From Fidelibacterota bacterium (GTDB taxonomy: Bacteria > Marinisomatota > Marinisomatia > SCGC-AAA003-L08 > TMED161): a DNA stretch of 11,934 bases. Of the stretch, positions 1 through 7,170 are shown in pieces. The notes beneath the pieces are model-generated. The model was not told the DNA's origin. It made no database searches and saw only the letters and a list, made by a program, of their open reading frames with translations. The DNA is taken from the NCBI GenBank assembly GCA_002591605.1, contig PCDA01000010.1, positions 15,087 to 27,020 of the forward strand, given 5' to 3'. The translations under genes were made by a program, and so were the position numbers. The number at the start of each line of letters is the position of its first letter. Within the stretch, counting starts at the first letter, position 1.

Positions 1-74
1 CCTACGCTAAGGTGCAAATCAGATGCGCCGCTATCTAGAGCATATTTAAGTAATTCTTTTATTGAAAATGACAT
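1..74 (-). CDS. pilT: Type IV pilus retraction ATPase PilT, N-terminal fragment (cut by window edge)
   Basis: Reading the minus strand from an ATG at 72-74 gives 24 complete codons before the window ends. They include the stretch LLKYALDSGASDLHLSVG, which is the characteristic N-terminal PAS-like start of PilT-type ATPases (A-S-D-[IL]-H-[LI]-x-x-G). PilT is a cytoplasmic hexameric ATPase that powers pilus retraction and twitching motility. The Walker A/B, Asp and His boxes that would prove ATPase function lie beyond the left edge. The gene starts 9 bases after the stop of the prepilin gene on the same strand, so the two are probably co-transcribed. A GGTGGAG-like ribosome binding site lies inside the end of the pilin gene. 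A PilB/PilU-like relative is possible from so short a fragment, but the SGASDLHL motif so near the start favours PilT. Confidence 0.85.
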   Translation of the reverse strand, partial: MSFSIKELLKYALDSGASDLHLSV

Positions 75-83
75 TAAAGGTAT

Positions 84-515
84 TTACTCTCCACCTGAAT
101 TAGATTGACCGTAACCTGTATACTTTCCGGTTTCTTTATTATATTCAATTTTTTTTCCTCCGCCACCACCCATTTCTTCGGTACTTGTAGCAGATAGGGT
201 TCCGCCCTCTCCATCCTCATCAAAAGAGCATTCAAATTCCCATTTTTTTGTAATTGATTTTTTTATTTCTAGGTAATCTTCTTCTTTGAGAGTTTCCCAA
301 CAATCAGGTGGGTAGCTATCATTTTCCATTTTATATATTTCTGAAGCTTGAACAATATTTTTCATTTGAGTTTTAGCTTCAGTTGCATAGCCTTTTCGGA
401 CATAGCTATAATATGTTGGTATTGCGATTGCAGCCAAAATTCCTACAATCACTACAACGATAAGAATTTCAACTAGAGTAAAACCAGTAAAATATTTTTT
501 GATTGACTTTTTCAA
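84..515 (-). CDS. Type IV prepilin / pseudopilin (143 aa)
   Basis: This is a classical class III signal: a short 11-residue basic leader (MKKSIKKYFTG), the prepilin peptidase site G11^F12, then TLVE with Glu at mature position 5, and a hydrophobic helix to about residue 33 (ILIVVVIVGILAAIAIP). Residues 34-65 continue the N-terminal helix (YYSYVRKGYATEAKTQMKN), as in PilA/PilE and type II secretion GspG-like subunits. Two Cys (72 and 96) could form the D-region or loop disulfide. The globular part is small and acidic and carries a five-glycine run (116-120) before a short lysine-rich end. The start is TTG at 513-515, chosen because a near-perfect AGGAGG sits 5 bases upstream and the leader has normal length. 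The product would be cleaved and N-methylated by PilD and assembled into a pilus or pseudopilus. The adjacent pilT favours a retractable type IV pilus over type II secretion. Confidence 0.92.
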   Translation of the reverse strand: MKKSIKKYFTGFTLVEILIVVVIVGILAAIAIPTYYSYVRKGYATEAKTQMKNIVQASEIYKMENDSYPPDCWETLKEEDYLEIKKSITKKWEFECSFDEDGEGGTLSATSTEEMGGGGGKKIEYNKETGKYTGYGQSNSGGE

Positions 516-520
516 AATTG

Positions 521-526
521 CCTCCT
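521..526 (-). promoter_or_regulatory. Strong Shine-Dalgarno fixing a TTG start for the prepilin gene
   Basis: On the minus strand AGGAGG is followed by CAATT and then TTG. There is no ATG in a suitable position, so this site decides the unusual TTG initiation codon at 513-515. Confidence 0.75.
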
Positions 527-653
527 TAGCATTTTACGAAAATAGTTTGTTTTTGATTTATATTTGAAATTTATAAAAATCTACCGTAATCACTAAATAT
601 AATTTTATTTATTTACAAATTAACTAAGACGAAATTACTACTTACGGCTTTTC

Positions 654-678
654 CTTTGTATTACAACTTGTAACAAAG
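654..678. promoter_or_regulatory. Inverted repeat, candidate operator or 5'-UTR hairpin
   Basis: The sequence reads CTTTG-TA-TTACAA-C-TTGTAA-CAAAG. The inner 13 bases (661-673) form a perfect 6+6 palindrome around a central C. The outer CTTTG/CAAAG arms extend the dyad, with a 2-base TA bulge on the left. It lies about 140 bases from both divergent start codons, and TATATT begins 7 bases to its right. A dimeric repressor or activator site is plausible. As RNA it could form only a modest hairpin, and there is no T-run after it, so it is not an intrinsic terminator. Confidence 0.35.
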
Positions 679-810
679 TTATCTTATATTGTTAACTCAT
701 AATTCTTAAATTAGCTAGAATTTATCAAAAACATACACGAGCTACGTTGCTGTTTAGCGAATAAAATTTAGATTTTATAAAGTAAACTTTTTTGTTAGTT
801 TATTTAAAGA

Positions 811-816
811 GAGGAG
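811..816 (+). promoter_or_regulatory. Closely spaced ribosome binding site for the C25-like gene
   Basis: GAGGAG ends only one base before the ATG at 818, an unusually tight spacing. The preceding bases extend it to AGAGAGGAG, so pairing through the left half would give a more normal distance. The upstream in-frame stretch back to the stop codon at 755-757 contains no ATG, GTG or TTG, so 818 remains the best start. Confidence 0.5.
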
Positions 817-817
817 A

Positions 818-3800
818 ATGTATATCAATTTAGTTACGCTATTAATAAGCATTTCTGTAATATTTTGTGCTCAACAAAATAATACTACATATACAACTCA
901 TTATAATGATTCTGAGAAATTGATTAATGTATCAAGTAACATTCTTCATACTGGACTGTCAGAAAAACTTAATCAGCAATACACGATAACGCCAGATTTC
1001 CTTATTGAAAATGGAATTACACCATTCACAACTTACTATATGATCCAAGAAGGCAAGGAGTATTCGGCTTATATAGAAATACTTGAATCTTATATTATTG
1101 AAAATATTGATGTTGATCTAGATGATGAGCTTTTAAACTCTAATATTTTATCAAACACATTAAATATGAGAGGAGTTAATCTTGTTGAAATTAACGTTTA
1201 TCCAATTCACTACAATCAAGAACAACAAACTTTAACCATGATTAAAGCTTTTGATATTATAATTGATGAATTTGATACTTTAAACGATAATAGTCAAAAA
1301 TATACTGTTCCAATTTCATTAGATTTTGAAAAACTTCTTTCAAGCATGGTGATTAATCTAGACTTAAGCAATAGATTGATAGAAACTCAACCATCAATAT
1401 TATACATATGTGGAGGTGCATCTATTTCAAATAGTTATCTTCAAGATTTAATTCAGTGGAGAAAAGAGCAGGGGTATAAAGTTTATTCAGTAAGTACATC
1501 TGAGATAGGTACTAGTTTTAATGCTATCTCAGATTATATTTCAAATGCTTATTTTAATTGGGATTTCCCTCCTGAGTATGTAACTCTTGTAGGCGATACA
1601 AGTGGATCATATCAAGTACCTTATTCATCTGCAAGTGGAGGCTCTAGCGATTATCCTTATAGTCTCATACAAGGAGGAGATTTATTACCAGAGGTCATTG
1701 TTGGTAGAATTTCAGCCAGTAGCTCATCAGAACTTAGCAATATTATTAATAAAACAATTGCCTATGAAAAAGCTACATATTTTGATTTTACTGGAACTGA
1801 TTGGTATGAAAGTTCTGCATTGGTAGGCGACCCATCATCGACTGGAAACTCAGCAATTATAACTAATGAATATATTGAAAATATTTTGAATGTGTATGAA
1901 TTTGAAGATGTGGGTACATGCTACTCTTGTGGTAGCTATAGTAGTTGGATGCAAAATCGTTTACAAGAAGGGATTCTTTATTTTAATTATAGAGGATACA
2001 TAGGAACTAGTGGGTTTGGGTCAACTAATATCAATAATGCAAATAATGGCTACATGACTCCCTTTGCCACATTTATTACATGTGCAACAGGAGATTTTAA
2101 TGGAACTTCAATTGCAGAGTCATTTATAAAGGCTGGTTCAATAGCAAATCCAAAAGGGGCAGTTGCAGCAGTTGGAACTGCTACATCATCAACACATACT
2201 GTACCAAATAATATAGTGGATATGGGTATCTATGATGGAATTTTTGCTAAAGGTGTTTCAACAGCTGGTGCAGCACTTGTTAGTGGTAAAATGGCGTTGC
2301 ATAGTACATATCCTCAAGATCCATATAGTATGACTTATAAGTTTACTCATTGGAATAATTTGATGGGAGATCCTACTCTTAGCCTATGGACTGATACACC
2401 TTCCGCATTTAATGTAGATTATAATAATAGCATAAATATGGGGTCAGATTTATTGGAGTTTTATGTTACAGATATTCAAGGTAATGATGTGAATAATGCA
2501 CGAATTGTTTTGTATGTCGATGACGATAATGTGTATGAAACATTCTCAAATGAAAGTGGATATGCTAACATACAATTAAATGAATTAACTCTCTCAAATG
2601 CTAAAGTTACAATTTTAAAGAAAAATTTTATCCCTCATTCTGGCAATATCAATATCATAAATGAAAATAGGCACATTGAATATAAAAGCGAATTGCTTGT
2701 CATTGACGATGATTTAGGAATTAATGATTCTAACCCAAATGGCTTAGCAAATAGTGGAGAAACTGTTCAACTATATATGTATTTAGAAAATTTATCTAAT
2801 AGCAATGTTTCTTCATTATCCTACATTGAAACCAGTTCAGATAAAATTGAAATTATTAGTAATGGGCTGATATCTAATAATTTAGCTGCAGCTGAAACAA
2901 GCCTAGTTGGTCCATTTCAATTACATTTGAATCAAGATATAATATCAACAGATAATACAGACCTAATTTTAAAGGTTATTAATAATGATAATGAAGGTGA
3001 AGAGTGGATTTTTAATGTTCCATTTAATGTATTATCACCTAATGTTATAATTAATAGCATCAATTACAGTTCAGATTTCAATCCTGGAGATGTGGTTGAA
3101 ATGTTTGTTGAATTTGAAAATATTGGTACGGAAGCTATTGAAAATGGTAATGCGACTATATCAATAAATAATTCATTAGTTGAAATATTTGATTCAGTAG
3201 TTAATATAGGATCGATTTTACCAGGTCAAACTAGTCTAAATACAGAGCCGTTTTCTATATCATTTAGTGATGATATGATTGATGGTTCCCTATTATCTTT
3301 TAACTTAAATATAGCTAACGAGCATGGCTACAGCCAAAATATTGTACTAGATAATATTTCTGTTGGAGTTGCATCTCAAAATGATCCATTGGGTCCAGAT
3401 TCATATGGCTATTATATATATGATTGGACAGATGTTGGATATAGTCTGACACCATTTTATGATTGGATAGAGCTCGATCCCAGTCAAGGTGGAGATGGTT
3501 TAAATTTAGGCATAAGTCATTCAGGCAATGGAAATGGTAGTGTAGCAAATAGTACAAAGTATGTTGATTTGCCCTTTACATTTACATTTTATGGACAAGA
3601 TTATGATCAAATATCTGTAAGTGCAAATGGTTGGATATCTTTTGGTTATTCAAATATGGAATCGTTTAGAAATTATCAGTTACCTGGAGCAGGAGGTCCT
3701 TCTCCAATGGTAGCTGCATTTTGGGATGATTTGAAAACTACAGGTACATCAAAAGTTCTTAAATATATTTCTGATGAATATGTAATTATCGAATGGCTTA

Positions 3801-4279
3801 ATATGGAAACATATCAATATGGTGATAATCAGACTTTTCAAGTAATTTTATATAATTCTATAACTCCATCAGGTGATGATGAAATAAAAATTCAATATAA
3901 AGAATTTAATAATACTACAAATGGTGACTATAGTCAATACACTCCATATCATGGCTGCTATTCTACAATAGGTATCGAAAACCATATGTCTAATGATGGG
4001 ATAGAGTATACCTTCAATAATAATTATCCTACTGCTGCAGCTCCTTTGCAGGATCAAAGTGCTATTTTTATTACCACGAGGAATACAACTGTTTTAAATG
4101 CAGGTGATGTGAACCAAGATGATGAAGTTAATATTTTGGATATAGTTATGGTTATTAATCATATCTTAATGATTGAATCATTGGACTCTCTAGGACAATT
4201 TGTCTCAGATATGGATGAGAATCAATCAATTAATATTTTAGATGTTATTTTAATGATAAACTTAATTTTTGAATCATAA
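818..4279 (+). CDS. Secreted C25 (gingipain-family) peptidase-like protein with C-terminal type I dockerin; catalytic His replaced
   Basis: This is a large multidomain exported protein of 1153 aa. Residues 1-18 form a hydrophobic signal peptide with probable cleavage after FCA and no basic n-region. About 20-190 resembles a C25 prodomain. About 193-525 is the C25 fold: LVGD, then SDYPYSLIQGGDLLPEVIVGR, then YEK, with the nucleophile region ITCATGDFNGTS (Cys422, like the gingipain C-x-N-G-D-F) and the usual end motif NLMGDPTLSLW (MGDP from 516). The gingipain catalytic His sits in N-Y-x-G-H-G; here the equivalent reads NYRGYIG, with Tyr394. Ig- or CARDB-like segments fill about 530-850. About 856-1085 is a YGYY...YDWTDVGY...LPFTFTFYG module common in such proteins. 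Residues 1096-1152 carry two dockerin repeats (GDVNQDDEVNILDIVMVINHI and DMDENQSINILDVILMINLI) with Ca-binding Asp/Asn positions. It ends 9 bases before pgsB, suggesting co-transcription. Whether it is an active protease is uncertain. Confidence 0.85.
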   Translation: MYINLVTLLISISVIFCAQQNNTTYTTHYNDSEKLINVSSNILHTGLSEKLNQQYTITPDFLIENGITPFTTYYMIQEGKEYSAYIEILESYIIENIDVDLDDELLNSNILSNTLNMRGVNLVEINVYPIHYNQEQQTLTMIKAFDIIIDEFDTLNDNSQKYTVPISLDFEKLLSSMVINLDLSNRLIETQPSILYICGGASISNSYLQDLIQWRKEQGYKVYSVSTSEIGTSFNAISDYISNAYFNWDFPPEYVTLVGDTSGSYQVPYSSASGGSSDYPYSLIQGGDLLPEVIVGRISASSSSELSNIINKTIAYEKATYFDFTGTDWYESSALVGDPSSTGNSAIITNEYIENILNVYEFEDVGTCYSCGSYSSWMQNRLQEGILYFNYRGYIGTSGFGSTNINNANNGYMTPFATFITCATGDFNGTSIAESFIKAGSIANPKGAVAAVGTATSSTHTVPNNIVDMGIYDGIFAKGVSTAGAALVSGKMALHSTYPQDPYSMTYKFTHWNNLMGDPTLSLWTDTPSAFNVDYNNSINMGSDLLEFYVTDIQGNDVNNARIVLYVDDDNVYETFSNESGYANIQLNELTLSNAKVTILKKNFIPHSGNINIINENRHIEYKSELLVIDDDLGINDSNPNGLANSGETVQLYMYLENLSNSNVSSLSYIETSSDKIEIISNGLISNNLAAAETSLVGPFQLHLNQDIISTDNTDLILKVINNDNEGEEWIFNVPFNVLSPNVIINSINYSSDFNPGDVVEMFVEFENIGTEAIENGNATISINNSLVEIFDSVVNIGSILPGQTSLNTEPFSISFSDDMIDGSLLSFNLNIANEHGYSQNIVLDNISVGVASQNDPLGPDSYGYYIYDWTDVGYSLTPFYDWIELDPSQGGDGLNLGISHSGNGNGSVANSTKYVDLPFTFTFYGQDYDQISVSANGWISFGYSNMESFRNYQLPGAGGPSPMVAAFWDDLKTTGTSKVLKYISDEYVIIEWLNMETYQYGDNQTFQVILYNSITPSGDDEIKIQYKEFNNTTNGDYSQYTPYHGCYSTIGIENHMSNDGIEYTFNNNYPTAAAPLQDQSAIFITTRNTTVLNAGDVNQDDEVNILDIVMVINHILMIESLDSLGQFVSDMDENQSINILDVILMINLIFES
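4097..4276 (+). other. Type I dockerin domain at the end of the C25-like protein
   Basis: The last 60 codons hold two EF-hand-like dockerin repeats. The first begins GDVNQDDEVNILD and the second DMDENQSINILD, each with Asp/Asn at Ca-coordinating positions followed by an amphipathic helix (IVMVINHIL and VILMINLIF). Such domains bind cohesins in cellulosomes and also occur in non-cellulosomal secreted proteins, where their partner is often unknown. No cohesin is encoded in this window. Confidence 0.85.
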
Positions 4280-4288
4280 GGTAAAGTA

Positions 4289-5461
4289 TTGCCAGTATCA
4301 ACTTTAGCTCTTCTTTTAATTCTTTGTCTCTTAATTTGTTTAGGGTTAATTGAATCATGGATTCATAAAAATGCAATTTCAAAAATCCCAATCAGAATAC
4401 ATGTTAATGGTACTAGAGGCAAATCAAGCGTTACAAGGTTAATAGCAGCTGGTCTTAGAGCAGGTGATATAAAAACATTCGCTAAGACTACAGGGTCATC
4501 TCCTAGATTTATTGATAGTAATGGAGATGATCATGTAATTCAAAGATTCCGCCCTGCTTCGATTGGTGAACAGATAAGAATGATAAGTAGGTTTGCCAAG
4601 TATTCTCCTAAAGCTATAGTTATGGAATGTATGGCTGTGCAGCCACAATATCAATGGGTCTCTGAACATAAAATACTTCAATCTAATTATGGAGTTTTAA
4701 CAAATGTGAGAGCTGACCATTTGGAAGAAATGGGGTATAGTCTAAATCATATAGCAAAATCATTAAGCAATACAGTACCCTATAATCAGAAATTTTTTAC
4801 ATCTGAAGATGAGAATTATCAAACCTTAGAAGATAAATCTATAAAGAATAATTCAACTTTTTTCCTTTCCAGTGGAAAACAATTAGATAAGAAATTTTTG
4901 GAGGGCTTCCCATTCATTGAACATCCTGATAATATTGCATTAGCATTGGATATTTGTGAAGACCTTGGAGTTGAAAATGAACAAGCAATTAAGGGTATGA
5001 GGAAAATGATACCAGATCCGGGGGCGCTTACGATCACTAAATTATCAATTAATAACTCAAGCGTTGATTTTGTAAATGCTTTTGCAGCAAATGATCCCCA
5101 ATCAACACTAAAGACATGGAATATTATTTTCGAATATGTTAAAGGTAGTAGAAAAACAGCCATATTTTTAAATACAAGGCCAGATCGTCAAGTTCGAACC
5201 CAGCAGTTACTGGATTTAGTATTTTCAAGTATGAAAGCAGATCATATTATCATTCGTGGTGACAACTTAGAAAGTGATGTTAAATCACGCTATGAAAATA
5301 TGAATAAAATTGATTATTCTATTTTTAGTTATGATGATAGTTCTAGTAAGATTATTGATAAAATATCTACATTAGATGATTATCTGATTGTTGGCATTGG
5401 CAACATTGTTGGTTGGGGTGAAGAATTTATGAGAAAATTAAAAGGTTATAAAAATGATTGA
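4289..5461 (+). CDS. pgsB: Poly-gamma-glutamate synthase subunit PgsB (CapB), Mur-ligase-like
   Basis: PgsB is the ATP-dependent amide ligase that joins glutamate through gamma-carboxyl groups at the inner face of the cytoplasmic membrane. The 390-residue length and colinear motifs match Bacillus PgsB/CapB (about 393 aa). An N-terminal membrane anchor (about 4-23) is followed by the P-loop NGTRGKS (40-46), KTTGSSPR, IGEQ, MECMAVQP (112-119), NVRADHLEEMG (139-149), HPDNIALALD, PDPGA, FAANDPQST, RPDRQVRTQQ and a C-terminal VGIGNIVGWGEE. All recognisable ligase motifs are present, so the enzyme looks intact. The start is TTG at 4289-4291, preceded by AAGG seven bases upstream; it gives the same distance to the P-loop as in Bacillus. 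The last 8 bases overlap pgsC, the standard partner. CapB/MurE-type relatives exist, but CMAVQP and the adjoining pgsC make PGA synthase the clear choice. Confidence 0.95.
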   Translation: MPVSTLALLLILCLLICLGLIESWIHKNAISKIPIRIHVNGTRGKSSVTRLIAAGLRAGDIKTFAKTTGSSPRFIDSNGDDHVIQRFRPASIGEQIRMISRFAKYSPKAIVMECMAVQPQYQWVSEHKILQSNYGVLTNVRADHLEEMGYSLNHIAKSLSNTVPYNQKFFTSEDENYQTLEDKSIKNNSTFFLSSGKQLDKKFLEGFPFIEHPDNIALALDICEDLGVENEQAIKGMRKMIPDPGALTITKLSINNSSVDFVNAFAANDPQSTLKTWNIIFEYVKGSRKTAIFLNTRPDRQVRTQQLLDLVFSSMKADHIIIRGDNLESDVKSRYENMNKIDYSIFSYDDSSSKIIDKISTLDDYLIVGIGNIVGWGEEFMRKLKGYKND

Positions 5462-5999
5462 TAATCCTGCAATAGCAATAGGATTAGGGATGATTATTAG
5501 TTTAATCCTTACTGAATCTGTTGGAGTTACAGCAGGGGGGTTAATTGTACCTGGATATATTGCTTTAAATCTTCATTCTCCAGCTATGGTATTAACAACT
5601 TTTGGAATAAGTCTATTTACCTTAGCTATTTTAAATTTATTATCAAGATATATTATTATATACGGTAAAAGAAGACTTGTTTTTTGCTTACTATTAGCGT
5701 TTATACTTGGCTCGATTATTAGAGAGGTTCCAATTCATTTAAAGAGCATATATGATGTTGAAACTTTATCTGCTCTTTTAGATATATCTGAGCTAAACTT
5801 CATTCAATACTTCATTGTTCAAATTGGTTACTTACTATCAGAATTTACTAGCAGTGAGCTTGTCTATGTGGGATATCTTATCCCTGGTTTAATTGCGAGT
5901 TGGATGGATAAACAAGGTATTTTAAACACTTCATCAATAATATTAATTATTGCTAGTTTTATTAACTTAATATTAATGGTTTTAGCTCACTATGTTTAG
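5454..5999 (+). CDS. pgsC: Poly-gamma-glutamate synthase membrane subunit PgsC (CapC)
   Basis: PgsC is the integral membrane partner of PgsB, required for PGA polymerisation and thought to form the membrane part of the synthase. Family landmarks are visible: an N-terminal helix leading to GVTAGGLIVPGYIAL (24-38), an IIIYGKRRL loop (67-75, cf. ILYGRRKF in Bacillus) and GYLIPGLIASWMDKQG (140-155, cf. GIIVPGLIANTIQKQG). About five hydrophobic segments can be seen. At 181 aa it is longer than Bacillus PgsC (149 aa). The extra residues fall mainly at about 95-135, between the YGKRR region and the second VPG motif. The ATG lies inside the end of pgsB (8-base overlap), and its own end overlaps pgsW by 8 bases, so translational coupling of all three is likely. 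Confidence 0.93.
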   Translation: MIDNPAIAIGLGMIISLILTESVGVTAGGLIVPGYIALNLHSPAMVLTTFGISLFTLAILNLLSRYIIIYGKRRLVFCLLLAFILGSIIREVPIHLKSIYDVETLSALLDISELNFIQYFIVQIGYLLSEFTSSELVYVGYLIPGLIASWMDKQGILNTSSIILIIASFINLILMVLAHYV

Positions 6000-7170
6000 A
6001 CCTTATATAAAAAGAACTTATATTTTAGTTTTAGTAGCTATGATTAATCTCTTACTTGTATATGTTTCATATCAATCACATTCATTTACCAAGTCGAAAG
6101 ATTATGAACTCAAAATTGAAGCTGCAACTATAATGAAGAATGCTCTTGATTTAACAAAAGAACTTGATAAGCCTAAAGTTGTTGATAGATTTAAATCAGG
6201 ACTTGTTGGAGTTGACTCAACCGATTCTCAAATGACAACAAAAAGAGGATTTTTAGAATCAAAAGTAGCCACTACTAATCCTAACTTTGCAGCGATTTTT
6301 ATTGATTGGTTTAGTGCTATTGGCATTTCTAGTAATATTTCTAATGTTTCTGATACTATCGCAGTAAGTATGACAGGGTCATTTCCAGGAGCAAATATTG
6401 CTTTTCTTTCTGCATGTAAAGCATCAAATGTATATCCAGTAATTATTAGCTCGATAGGATCCTCTTCATGGGGTGCAAATCAAATCGATAAAACATGGAT
6501 TGAAATTGAAAGTACTCTACTTGATGCAGATTTTTTTAATTATAAAAGTAAAGCATTTTCGTTAGGTGGGGATAATGACCAATTAGATGAGTTATCAGAT
6601 TATACAAAGCAAATACTAGAAAATAAAATTATTAAAAATAATTATGATATTATCTCTGGCGCCCAAATGCAAGAGGCTGTAAATAAAAGAATCAAAAAAT
6701 ACAAAGAGCAAAGTAGTAACTATAAAGCTTATGTAAATATTGGTGGCTCTTCAGCAAGTTTAGGTGACTCTACAACTAGTAAAATGTATTTACCTGGATT
6801 AATTTTTGGTAAAGACGAAGCTATAGCTGATGCCTTGGATGATGAATATTATGATGAATACGAGTATCAACAAGAAATAATACCTGTAATTGAATATTTT
6901 TTAAGTGAACAGAAAATTCCTGTTATTAATGTTAGAAATATAAATAACTTATGTGAATGGTATGGATTGCCGTATAGCAATCTAAGTTTTAATGATGACA
7001 ATGTTAAGGTTGGTAGTGGTGATTTATTTGGTGTTAAAACTAAGCACCGTTTCTCAGTTGTGTGGTTAAGCACCTTAGCTTCTCTAGCTTTAATTGCTTG
7101 GCTTGCAATATCTAGCCTTATACAAGTTAATAATAAAATGAAAGAAATTGACAATGATTCTATTATATAA
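5992..7170 (+). CDS. pgsW: Poly-gamma-glutamate system protein PgsW-like
   Basis: This 392-residue protein is anchored at both ends: a basic N-terminus with a membrane helix at about 9-27, and a second helix at about 354-376 followed by a short charged tail. The roughly 325 residues between them would be periplasmic. Position and features fit the poly-gamma-glutamate system protein family (PgsW) found beside pgsB-pgsC in some bacteria. Notable stretches are MTGSFPGANIAF (127-138), SIGSSSWGANQIDKTWIEIE (154-173), LGGDND (191-196), NIGGSSASLG and a late VINVRNINNLCEWYGLP. The Gly/Ser-rich segments suggest ligand or polymer contact, but I see no established catalytic motif. It is not a CapA/PgsA metallophosphatase-fold protein. 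It overlaps pgsC by 8 bases and the next gene by 17, placing it firmly in the PGA operon. The family assignment is from recollection and context. Confidence 0.82.
   Translation: MFRPYIKRTYILVLVAMINLLLVYVSYQSHSFTKSKDYELKIEAATIMKNALDLTKELDKPKVVDRFKSGLVGVDSTDSQMTTKRGFLESKVATTNPNFAAIFIDWFSAIGISSNISNVSDTIAVSMTGSFPGANIAFLSACKASNVYPVIISSIGSSSWGANQIDKTWIEIESTLLDADFFNYKSKAFSLGGDNDQLDELSDYTKQILENKIIKNNYDIISGAQMQEAVNKRIKKYKEQSSNYKAYVNIGGSSASLGDSTTSKMYLPGLIFGKDEAIADALDDEYYDEYEYQQEIIPVIEYFLSEQKIPVINVRNINNLCEWYGLPYSNLSFNDDNVKVGSGDLFGVKTKHRFSVVWLSTLASLALIAWLAISSLIQVNNKMKEIDNDSII

Larger units (their letters stand above)
516..817. other. Divergent intergenic region, very AT-rich, no gene
   Basis: These 302 bases separate the minus-strand pilin-pilT pair from the long plus-strand gene run, so they should hold the promoters for both directions. 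I see no credible small ORF or tRNA. Several AT-rich hexamers resemble -10 boxes. One is TATATT at 685-690 on the plus strand, just right of a dyad at 654-678. On the minus strand TTGTAA (complement of 613-618) is followed by AT-rich sequence. No -35/-10 pair stands out with good matches in both boxes, so I do not call a promoter. Confidence 0.7.

Noticed and set aside
786..804. Possible terminator-like hairpin with a T-run before the C25-like gene
   Set aside because: The arms (AAAC...GTTT) are short and AT-only around the T-run, and nothing transcribed toward it on the plus strand lies upstream in the window.
863..877. Possible lipobox (VIFC) in the C25-like signal peptide
   Set aside because: Phe at -1 is not allowed in a normal lipobox, and FCA-QQ fits signal peptidase I cleavage better.
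4097..4276. C-terminal type IX secretion sorting domain on the C25-like protein
   Set aside because: The end of the protein is clearly two dockerin repeats, with no typical sorting-domain beta-sandwich or lysine-rich terminus.
4819..5163. Minus-strand open frame of 114 codons inside pgsB
   Set aside because: It lies wholly opposite a strongly conserved pgsB, has no ribosome binding site context, and has no recognisable domain.
7148..7153. TTG at 7148 as start of the exported protein
   Set aside because: The ATG two codons later gives an equally good signal peptide and is the more likely start; the difference is only two residues.
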